13,443 nt of DNA. It comes from Tannerellaceae bacterium. Lineage in GTDB: Bacteria; Bacteroidota; Bacteroidia; Bacteroidales; Tannerellaceae. A program made the position numbers and the translations under genes. Location of the stretch: positions 1 through 13,443 of the forward strand of contig JAISRY010000180.1 of assembly GCA_031273385.1 (NCBI GenBank), given 5' to 3'. This document shows positions 4,655 through 12,100 of this stretch, one piece after another. The stretch's first letter is position 1, and each line of letters begins with the position of its first letter. The notes beneath the pieces are model-generated. The model did not search any database, had not been told where the DNA came from, and saw only the letters and a program-made list of their open reading frames with translations.

Positions 4655-5662
4655 TTACCGCTGTTCACTATTCACTATTCGTTGTTCACTATTCACTGAA
4701 ATGTTGTTCACTGAAATGTTGTTCACTGTCGAGAAGTTTCTTTTTTCTTCGATGATGTAGTCGGGGCGGGCTTTTATTTCGTCGAAGAGGATGCCGATGT
4801 ATTGGCCCAGGACGCCGGTGGTGATCAGTTGGACGCCGCCGAAGAAGATGATCGTCGTGATGATGGATGTCCAGCCTGATTCGGCGTTGCTGAAGCCGTA
4901 GAGTTTACCCAGCGTCGTCCATATTCCCAGAACCAGGCCGATCAGGACGGTGAAGAAGCCCAGTCCCATCACCATTTTCAGCGGTTTTGTCGAGAAATAG
5001 AGTAGCGCGTTGGATGCGAATTTCAACATCTTGCGAAGCGGGTATTTTGTTTCGCCGGCTATGCGGGCTTCGCGTTCGTAATAGAACGGCACCTGTTTGA
5101 AGCCGACCCAGCTGATCAGGCCGCGGATGTATTTGCCCCGCTCTTTCAGGCGGTCAAATTCGGCCATGACCTTTCGGTCTATCAGGCGGAAGTCGCCGGT
5201 GTCTAACGGGATATCCACTTCGCACATGGCGTTCATCAGGCGATAGAACAGCTTCGACGACAGCTTTTTAAACATCCCCTCGCCATTGCGCGATTTGCGT
5301 ACGCAATAGACGACGTTGGCCTTTTCCGCCTCTTGCCGCATCAGCATGTGGGGGATCAGTTCGGGGGGGTCTTGCATGTCGGCGTCCAGGATGATGGCCA
5401 GGTCGGTATCACAGTGGTTGATACCTGCCGTTACCGCCGACTGGTGGCCGAAGTTACGGGACAAGTGGATGACTTTTACCTGTGGGTCGGTAAGGGCTAT
5501 TTCGTTCAGCAGCGTACGGGTCATGTCGCTGCTGCCGTCGTTGATATAGATGATTCCTGCCGGGTTAGCCAGTGTTTGCAGGGCTTGCTTTGTGCGGCGG
5601 TAGGATTCTTCAATAACAGACTCTTCGTTATAACAGGGAACGATAACAGAAAGGCTTTTCAT
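4655..5662 (-). CDS. GtrB/DPM1-like membrane glycosyltransferase, family 2
   Basis: 335 residues. The family (GT2; GtrB, dolichyl-phosphate mannose synthase-like) transfers a sugar from a nucleotide donor to undecaprenyl phosphate at the inner face of the cytoplasmic membrane. Motifs: SVIVPCYNEE (5-14), NDGSSD (41-46), LSRNFGHQSA (67-76), the metal-binding DAD (93-95) and QDPPEL (97-102), DTGDFRLIDR near 155-165, and ETKYPLRKM near 214-222. Two hydrophobic segments follow (about 238-258 and 275-298), as in GtrB-like enzymes. It starts 15 bases after the stop of the GtrA-family gene, which supports a GtrA/GtrB-type pair; the sugar is not predictable. The family core ends around IIEEKRNF; the last 25 or so residues (STVNNISVNNISVNSEQR...) are a repetitive tail encoded by simple DNA repeats and are unlikely to be part of the fold. 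Confidence 0.93.
   Translation of the reverse strand: MKSLSVIVPCYNEESVIEESYRRTKQALQTLANPAGIIYINDGSSDMTRTLLNEIALTDPQVKVIHLSRNFGHQSAVTAGINHCDTDLAIILDADMQDPPELIPHMLMRQEAEKANVVYCVRKSRNGEGMFKKLSSKLFYRLMNAMCEVDIPLDTGDFRLIDRKVMAEFDRLKERGKYIRGLISWVGFKQVPFYYEREARIAGETKYPLRKMLKFASNALLYFSTKPLKMVMGLGFFTVLIGLVLGIWTTLGKLYGFSNAESGWTSIITTIIFFGGVQLITTGVLGQYIGILFDEIKARPDYIIEEKRNFSTVNNISVNNISVNSEQRIVNSEQR
4663..4728. repeat. Simple repeats forming the 3' end of the glycosyltransferase gene
   Basis: On the plus strand GTTCACTATTCACT occurs at 4663-4676 and again at 4684-4697 (a 21-base period), followed by two 15-base copies of CACTGAAATGTTGTT (4694-4708 and 4709-4723). Because 21 and 15 are multiples of three, the minus-strand gene stays in frame and encodes VNNIS-VNNIS-VNSEQRI-VNSEQR. 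TTCACTA-type runs are familiar to me from Bacteroidales intergenic DNA. Confidence 0.85.
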
Positions 5663-5677
5663 TGTTTATTAGATATC

Positions 5678-6055
5678 TTATGTTTTGAAAGTAAAATATT
5701 TATTCATTAAAAAGTTAATCACCGTATAAAAGGCCATCGCAATCAATTGATTGTAATAAGGGTCAATAGACAAATACCTGTTCAGGCAGATCAGCAGCAA
5801 CAACTGGAGCAGGTAGCAGATGCCGAAAACGACGCCGAAGCGCATGGCGCTGCCTATCCATCCTGCCGAGCTTTTGAATGTCCATTGTTTGTTCCATATA
5901 AAGCTGTTCAACACGCCGAAGGCATACCCCACGATATTGGAGGGGATAGGCGACACATCGGCCTTTTTCATCATCACCCATATAATGGCGGCGGTAATCA
6001 ACGTATTGGCCGCCCCTACTATGCCATACTTAATGACTTGTTTTATGGTTTCCAT
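5678..6055 (-). CDS. GtrA family membrane protein
   Basis: 125 residues, the normal size of the GtrA family (PF04138). Four hydrophobic segments are visible (about 8-28, 38-54, 70-92 and 100-118), along with the repeated family motif NKQWTFK (about 55-61) and NKYFTFK near the end. GtrA-like proteins are thought to help flip undecaprenyl-phosphate-linked sugars across the cytoplasmic membrane for glycan modification. The start ATG 6053-6055 lies inside the end of the preceding gene, a 26-base overlap in another frame, so translation is probably coupled. The glycosyltransferase follows 15 bases after its stop. The identity of the sugar and acceptor is unknown. Confidence 0.92.
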   Translation of the reverse strand: METIKQVIKYGIVGAANTLITAAIIWVMMKKADVSPIPSNIVGYAFGVLNSFIWNKQWTFKSSAGWIGSAMRFGVVFGICYLLQLLLLICLNRYLSIDPYYNQLIAMAFYTVINFLMNKYFTFKT

Positions 6056-6782
6056 ATTTCTCGTTTATAATCTTTGCTATTTCATCGGCTGAGGGTTCTT
6101 TGACATTTGTGATCGTATAGATGCCCGAAAGGAAATTGCCATACTGGTTACATTCCAGGATGACGTTCTCCACCATGGCTTTCAGGTCGGTGGAAATCGG
6201 TGCGAGGAAGATGAGTTCGACATAGACGTCTTCGATGGAGAGGCGTTCGATCTCGCAGCCGGCTTTGGAGAGGTAAAAGGCAAATTCGCGTTCGATCACC
6301 TGCCGCTCGTAGTCCTGGAACGGCCTGTACTCCGTAGCGAGGATCAGCGTATAGAAACGCAACCGCTCTCCCTTGCCGCCCAATCCTGTGGAGATATAGA
6401 CCTGCTTCTCTTCCAGCAGCTCCGACTCGAGCGATATGCGGCTTTCCATCAGCGCCATAGATGCCCAGTCCGTCACGTCCGGATCGGCATGCCGCACATA
6501 GTTTTCCAGCACACGGTAGGCCCTGATTTCGTTGGATGAAGCTAACGCGGAGAGCGCCATTTTCTTATGCTCCACCGTGGTCTTTTCGTCCGAGAGCGTA
6601 CGGGTGTAGAACTCATATTTATCGTCCGTCATTTTCATCTTACCCTTACGTATCCGCTCCGAACATTTGAAATATTCCATCTGTAGCTCCATCGGCACAC
6701 GCTGCTCGAGTATGTGAAAACGTCCGTTTATTTTATCAAATGACTCTCTAAAACGCTCAAATACATCACTGTTATCATTCAT
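6030..6782 (-). CDS. Conserved-looking protein of unknown function, HEAT-like helices
   Basis: 250 residues, with no signal peptide or membrane segment, so probably cytoplasmic. The N-terminal part (1-60) is charged and helical. Residues about 68-125 (EHKKMALSALASSNEIRAYRVLENYVRHADPDVTDW...) look like two HEAT/PBS-lyase-like helical pairs. The C-terminal half (128-240) alternates strands and helices (RLRFYTLILATEY, EDVYVELIFLAPI) and may be a separate alpha/beta domain. I do not recognise the family. ATG 6780-6782 is preceded by AGAAGGGA and by a good Bacteroidota promoter-like sequence at 6814-6845. The gene overlaps gtrA by 26 bases, so it is probably co-expressed with the GtrA/glycosyltransferase pair. 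The HEAT-like pattern suggests protein-protein interaction; that is inference only. Confidence 0.85.
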   Translation of the reverse strand: MNDNSDVFERFRESFDKINGRFHILEQRVPMELQMEYFKCSERIRKGKMKMTDDKYEFYTRTLSDEKTTVEHKKMALSALASSNEIRAYRVLENYVRHADPDVTDWASMALMESRISLESELLEEKQVYISTGLGGKGERLRFYTLILATEYRPFQDYERQVIEREFAFYLSKAGCEIERLSIEDVYVELIFLAPISTDLKAMVENVILECNQYGNFLSGIYTITNVKEPSADEIAKIINEKYGNHKTSH

Positions 6783-6813
6783 AGACTCGTCCCTTCTCTG
6801 CTTTCTAATGGAA

Positions 6814-6845
6814 CAAAGTTACGTTATTTTTCGAGATATCAGCAA
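6814..6845 (-). promoter_or_regulatory. Bacteroidota-type promoter (TTG - 21 bases - TAACTTTG)
   Basis: On the minus strand TTG (complement of 6843-6845) is followed after 21 bases by TAACTTTG (complement of 6814-6821), an exact match to the -7 consensus TAnnTTTG with acceptable spacing to the -33 element. Transcription would begin near 6807, about 25 bases before the HEAT-like gene. The upstream element overlaps the last codons of cinA, so the three downstream genes could be expressed separately from cinA. Confidence 0.55.
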
Positions 6846-8092
6846 TCGTTTGCCAACAATTCAAGCAGCATCAGGAGCGCCGTACCGGATGCGCGGGCGA
6901 TATTCATTTCGCGGACGGCGCTGAAACGGTAGCATCGGGAGATTACCCGGCCGTTCCATGCGGCGGCGATCCATACCGTCCCCACGGGTTTTTCCGGCGT
7001 ACCGCCGTCCGGCCCGGCAATGCCCGACGTGGCGACGGCGCAGTCGCAGCCCAACGCCCGTATAGCGCCCAGCGCCATCTGTTCGACTACCGCTTGGCTG
7101 ACGGCGCCGTACCTCTCGAGGGCCTCTTCCGGCACACCCAACAGGCGGCGTTTCACCTCATTGTCGTAGGCGACGATGCCGCCCGTAAAATAGCGGGAGC
7201 TGCCGGCGACGGAGGTGATCATGCCGGCGATGCGTCCTCCGGTACAGCTTTCGGCGGTTCCCATACGCAGCTTTCGGCGGAGAAGCGCTTGGCCGACCTG
7301 CTCTTCCGGCGCCCCCTCCTCTTCGGAAAGGATATGCCCCTCGAGGAGGCGGTGCAGCTTCTCCCGTTGTTCGGCGATCGCTTTCTCCGCCTCCGGCTCA
7401 TCGCCGGTATAGGCCGACAGGCGCAGGCGGATCAGCCCCGGCTCGGGCAGGTAGGCCAGTTTCATAAAGGGGGGAAGCTCCTCTTCAAAGGCGGTGAGGG
7501 CGATCGCCAGGGCGGATTCGGAGTAGCCGCCGACCCATGTCGTCCGGTGGCGGATAGCGAGATCCCGTCCGTACCGCTGTTTCAGGCGGGGGAGTACTTC
7601 GTGCTTCATCAGCCATTTCATTTCGGACGGTACGCCGGGCATGGAGACCAGGACGTTCCCCTCCCGTTCAAACCAGGTACAGGGCGCCGTCCCCGCCCTG
7701 TTTTGGATCACCGTGCAGGCATCGGGCACCATGGCCTGATCCCTGGTCAGGCGGTTCATGGCGCGCCCGGAGGCTTGGAAGAGGCCGGCGATGTTGTCGT
7801 AGGCCGCTTGCGAGAAATGCAGCCCGCAGTCGAAGTAGCGGCAGAGCGCCCTTAGCGTGATGTCGTCTTTGGTCGGGCCGAGGCCGCCGGTCAGCAGGAC
7901 GATCCCGCCGCCGGTGCGGTGCATGGCGTTGTCGATGGCTTCGAGGATGTCGCTTTCGGTATCGCCGACGGTTGTCCGCCAGGTTGTGCGGAAGCCTTCG
8001 CGTTCCAACTGCTCGCCCATCCATGCCGAGTTGGTGTCTATCACCTGCCCGATCAGCAGTTCGTCGCCTATTGTGATGATATGTACATCCAT
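6839..8092 (-). CDS. cinA: CinA family nicotinamide-nucleotide amidohydrolase
   Basis: 417 residues, matching full-length two-domain CinA. The N-terminal MoCF-biosynthesis-like domain (1-170) has ITIGDELLIGQVIDTNSAW (6-24), the glycine-rich GGLGPTKDD (69-77) and MPGVPSEM (151-158). The C-terminal PncC-type domain (about 265-415) has AESCTGG (280-286), GGIVAYDNEVK (304-314) and TSGIAGPDGG (355-364), the expected active-site region for deamidation of nicotinamide mononucleotide in NAD recycling. The N-terminal domain of some homologues has ADP-ribose pyrophosphatase activity; that is family knowledge, not visible here. Both domains look complete. ATG 8090-8092 begins 5 bases after the tsaD stop, so the two are almost certainly co-transcribed and perhaps translationally coupled. 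Cytoplasmic. Confidence 0.96.
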   Translation of the reverse strand: MDVHIITIGDELLIGQVIDTNSAWMGEQLEREGFRTTWRTTVGDTESDILEAIDNAMHRTGGGIVLLTGGLGPTKDDITLRALCRYFDCGLHFSQAAYDNIAGLFQASGRAMNRLTRDQAMVPDACTVIQNRAGTAPCTWFEREGNVLVSMPGVPSEMKWLMKHEVLPRLKQRYGRDLAIRHRTTWVGGYSESALAIALTAFEEELPPFMKLAYLPEPGLIRLRLSAYTGDEPEAEKAIAEQREKLHRLLEGHILSEEEGAPEEQVGQALLRRKLRMGTAESCTGGRIAGMITSVAGSSRYFTGGIVAYDNEVKRRLLGVPEEALERYGAVSQAVVEQMALGAIRALGCDCAVATSGIAGPDGGTPEKPVGTVWIAAAWNGRVISRCYRFSAVREMNIARASGTALLMLLELLANDC

Positions 8093-8097
8093 AGCTT

Positions 8098-9117
8098 TCA
8101 GATAACGGCCCTGGAGAAGGGGACGGCATCCATCGTGCAGAACGCCCCGTCAAGGTATTTATAATACCCGCAAATGGCGACCATCGCCGCATTGTCGGTG
8201 GTAAAGGCAAAGGGGGGGATGTGTATGTTCCATCCGTAGCGTTTGGCATGTTCGTCGAACGCCTCGCGCAAGCCGGTATTGGCCGATACGCCGCCGGCGA
8301 GGGCGACCTCTTTTATCTTCAGCTCTTTTGCCGCCTTACGCAGCTTATCCATCAGGATATCGACGACGGTCGCCTGCAGGGAGGCGCAGAGGTCGGCCTT
8401 GTTCTTTTCGATAAAGCCGGGGTCTTCCTTCAGGCGGTCGCGCAGGGTGTAGAGGAAAGAGGTCTTCAGTCCGCTGAAGCTGTAGTTATAGCCGGGGATA
8501 TGGGGTTTGCTGAACGTAAAGGCCTTGGGATTCCCCTCGTTGGCCAGCCTGTTCACTAAGGGGCCTCCCGGATAGCCCAGCCCCATGACCTTGGCGCATT
8601 TGTCGAACGCCTCCCCCGCCGCATCGTCTATCGTCTGCCCGACGACCGTCATGTCGCGGTAGCCGTCGACCCGTATGATCTGCGAGTTCCCTCCCGAGAC
8701 GAGCAGGCATAGAAAGGGGAACGACGGTTGCCGCGTCGCCTCGGGCGCCTGTTTGATGAAATGCGCCAATACATGCGCCTGCAGGTGGTTGACGTCGATC
8801 ATCGGGATACCCAGCGCGGCGGATAGCCCCTTGGCAAAGGATGTCCCGACAAGCAGGGAGCCCATCAAGCCCGGCCCGCGCGTAAAGGCGACGGCATCTA
8901 ACGCCCCCTTGCCTATGCCGGCCTCTTTCAACGCCCTGTCCACCACCGGGACGATATGCTGTTGGTGCGCCCTTGACGCCAGCTCCGGCACCACGCCCCC
9001 GTATGCCTCATGCACCGCCTGCGCCGCGATGATATTCGACAGCACGACGCCGTCGCGGATCACCGCCGCCGACGTATCGTCGCAGGATGATTCAATTCCC
9101 AATATCGTTACACTCAT
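8098..9117 (-). CDS. tsaD: tRNA N6-threonylcarbamoyladenosine transferase TsaD
   Basis: 339 residues, normal for TsaD (Kae1/YgjD). It transfers the threonylcarbamoyl group from threonylcarbamoyl-AMP to A37 of ANN-decoding tRNAs, together with TsaB and TsaE in bacteria. Visible motifs: GIESSCDDTSAA (7-18), the signature HEAYGGVVPELASRAHQQHI (36-55), RGPGLMGSLLVG (80-91), NHLQAHVLAH with metal-binding His111 and His115, LLVSGGNSQI (138-147), DDAAGEAFDKCAKVMGLGYPGGP (164-186) and the C-terminal GGVSANTGLRE. All key residues are present. It starts with ATG 9115-9117 and is the first gene of a minus-strand run, divergent from tamB across a gap of about 58 bases. Cytoplasmic and essential or near-essential in most bacteria. 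Confidence 0.97.
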   Translation of the reverse strand: MSVTILGIESSCDDTSAAVIRDGVVLSNIIAAQAVHEAYGGVVPELASRAHQQHIVPVVDRALKEAGIGKGALDAVAFTRGPGLMGSLLVGTSFAKGLSAALGIPMIDVNHLQAHVLAHFIKQAPEATRQPSFPFLCLLVSGGNSQIIRVDGYRDMTVVGQTIDDAAGEAFDKCAKVMGLGYPGGPLVNRLANEGNPKAFTFSKPHIPGYNYSFSGLKTSFLYTLRDRLKEDPGFIEKNKADLCASLQATVVDILMDKLRKAAKELKIKEVALAGGVSANTGLREAFDEHAKRYGWNIHIPPFAFTTDNAAMVAICGYYKYLDGAFCTMDAVPFSRAVI

Positions 9118-9139
9118 TGACTAATCTGTTTTTTTTCTG

Positions 9140-9147
9140 CAAAATAA
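9140..9147 (-). promoter_or_regulatory. Possible tsaD promoter -7 box (TTATTTTG)
   Basis: The complement of 9140-9147 is TTATTTTG, one mismatch from TAnnTTTG, about 23 bases upstream of the tsaD ATG. A convincing -33 TTG at the right spacing was not found. Some promoter must exist in this short divergent gap. Confidence 0.3.
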
Positions 9148-9170
9148 CGAAATCTCTGCTGATAAAGTTG

Positions 9171-9178
9171 TAGTTTTG
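9171..9178 (+). promoter_or_regulatory. Possible tamB promoter -7 box (TAGTTTTG)
   Basis: TAGTTTTG matches TAnnTTTG exactly, but no TTG lies about 20 bases upstream and the box overlaps the TTG proposed as the tamB start. If it is the real promoter, translation must start further downstream. Confidence 0.3.
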
Positions 9179-12100
9179 CCTGTAAAAAAACAGCGTAAAG
9201 AGATCAAAGGGTTAAAATACATAGTCGTCGCATTGTTTTGCCTGTTCTGGGTAACGTATGCCATTCCCACGATTCTGCTGAGCATTCCGTCCGTTGAGCG
9301 GAAAGTGGCGGAGGTGGCGACAAGGGAGTTGTCCAATAGGCTGGGCGTGGAGGTCAGGATAGGGAAAGTGGCCATAGAATGGTTCAACCACCTGGCATTG
9401 AACGACCTTTACCTGGAGGATGAGAACGGCGACATACTGTTTGAGGCGAATCACGTCGTCGCCGGCTTTAAGCCCTTTCCCCTGCTCAGGGGGAAGTTCG
9501 TCTTTACGACCGTCCGGCTGTTCGGCTTCTCGCTTCACCTGAAGAAGAACCCCCTTGACGGCCGGCTGAACCTCCAGTTCGTGATCGACGCCTTTGCCGG
9601 CAGGGATACGCTGAAACAATCCCCCGATATCGACCTGCGCTTCAATTCCATCCTGGTCAGAAAGGGGAACGTGCGGTATGATGTGCCCGGCGGGGAGCCT
9701 ACCCCCGGAAAGTTCGACCCCAAACATGTCGATATCCGCAATATCAGCGCAAAGATAGCGCTCAAGACCTTTACCAACGACAGCCTGAACGCCCAGATCA
9801 GGAAGCTGAGCTTCGAAGAGCGTTCCGGCATCGCGCTCGCCAAGCTGTCCGCCGACATCGCCGGCAACCGCGACAGCGCCTTTGTCCGGGATATCGAGCT
9901 GAAGCTGCAACAGACGGACTTCAGGATCGACCGTGCAGGCATCGGCCTCGGCAATGTCGCCAGCCTCGACGACCTGCTGGACAGTGCGCCCGTGACGCTC
10001 GACATCGCCCCGTCGCGGATCTATCCGAAGGAGCTGTCCCCCTTTGTCCCGGCGTTCAGCCATTTTACGGATGACGTCGAACTGTCGGCGGAGGCCTCCG
10101 GATACATCAACGATATGACGCTGAAACGGCTGACGCTGACCTACAGCGATAAGATGCAGTTTACCGGCAGCATGTCGCTAAAGGGGATCACCCGTCCCGA
10201 AGAGGCCTACCTACTCGGGCAGGTCAACCGGATGCATATCACCGCCGAGGGGTTGAGCGGCCTCGTCAATAACTTCAGCAAAGACCCCGTCGTCTTGCCC
10301 CGGGCGGTCAGGCGGTTGGGCGCCGTCGACTTTACGGGCGAGATATCCGGCTTCTTCGACAACCTCGTGGCCTACGGTAAACTCTCGTCGTCCATCGGCG
10401 CTATTGAGACGGATTTGATCTTCGGGAGCAACAGGGAGAAAAACATCGCCGCCTACCTCAGCGGGCGGATATTCTCCACCGAACTGCTGGTCAGCGAGCT
10501 GTTCGAAGAGGATAACCCGTATGGCGTCGCCCGCTTCGACATCTCGATCGACGCGCAACGTCCGGTAGGCGGACACTTCTCCGGCAACATAAAAGCGCTC
10601 GTCAATGAGCTGGATTACCGGAACTACCGCTATGAGAATATCCGCCTGACGGGGCGTTTCCAACGAAACGGCTTCGATGGCGTGGCGGAGGTCGACGACC
10701 CCAACGGCCTCCTGTATGCCGAGGGGATGTTCCGCAACGACGGGAAGAACTCCATCGTCAACTGCACCGCCCGCCTCGAGCATTTCCGCCCCGACAACCT
10801 GAACCTCACCGACCGCTACGATTCGCCGGAGATCTCCGCTTCGCTGACCGCCGACTTCACCGGCAATACGATCGACAATATCGAGGGGAGCCTGGTGATC
10901 GACAGCCTGGACGTGAAGACGGCGCCCGCCTCTTTCTTCCTCAAACGGTTCAAGGCGGAAGCGTCGGGGGATGCCCTGAACCGGCAGCTGACCATCCGTT
11001 CCGACATCATGAACGGGGAGCTGACAGGCGCCTTTTCGTTCTCCACATTAGTCCCCGGCATCCTCAATACGTGCCGGGAATATGTGCCGGCGCTGATCAA
11101 TCAAAAGATGGCCGGAAAGGGGGAAACAAAGGAGAATAACTTCTCCCTCTTGCTGACCGTAGAAAATACCGAAGCGGTCTCCAATACCCTCAAGTCGCCC
11201 TTTGCCATCGTAGAGCGGAGCCGTATCACAGGGCATTACAACAACCAGTTCAACAAGTTCCGCCTCGAGGCTTTCCTCCCGAAGTTCAAACTGGGGCAGA
11301 CCATGGTCGAATCGTGCTACCTGATGTGTGAGAATCCGTTGAACGAAATAGATGTGCATCTCAGGGCGACAAACTACAGCCGGAAAGGGGTGCGCAACTA
11401 TGTCGACTTCAAGGCCGACGCGAAAGAGAACCTGGTGAATACCCTCCTGACCTGGGCGAACAACCAGGAGCGCCTCTTCAAAGCCGACCTCGCCTCTTCC
11501 ATCCTTTTTGTGGAAGAAGAGAACGAAAAAGGCGAGATGGGGCTGCGCACGGAGATTACCCTCGCCCGGAGTCCGGTCGTCATCAACGACACCCTCTGGC
11601 ATGTCGAAGAGACGGGCATAACGGTGGAGAACGGGAGGATCAACGTCAGCAACTTCTTTTTCTCGCACGATGCGGAATACCTCCGGCTGGACGGGACGGT
11701 CTCCCGCCATCCCGAAGATACGCTATGGCTCGACATGAACCGGATGGAGCTCAGCTACATCTTCAATACCCTGAATATCCCCGCGCTCCAGTTTGGAGGA
11801 AAGGCCACCGGCACGTTCAACATGAACGACCTGTATGGGAAGCGGAGCCTGAATACCCTGTTGGAAATAGAAGACTTCTCGTTCAACCAGGTCACGCTGG
11901 GGCAACTAAACCTCTTCAGCGAATGGGACGATACGGAGCAGGGGATCTTCATGAAAGGGAATATCTACAAGAACGACAGCACATGGACAGGCGTCGACGG
12001 CTATATCTTCCCCGTCGGGAAGCATGCAGGGCTATCCCTGCTGTTCGAGGCCAACGAGATCGACGCCCGCTTCCTCCAGCCCTTCCTTGCCAAGACGGCC

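Noticed and set aside
4663..4728. Repeats at the glycosyltransferase end as a frameshift or pseudogene sign
   Set aside because: The repeat periods (15 and 21) keep the frame, and the catalytic domain and membrane segments are intact; only the tail is affected.
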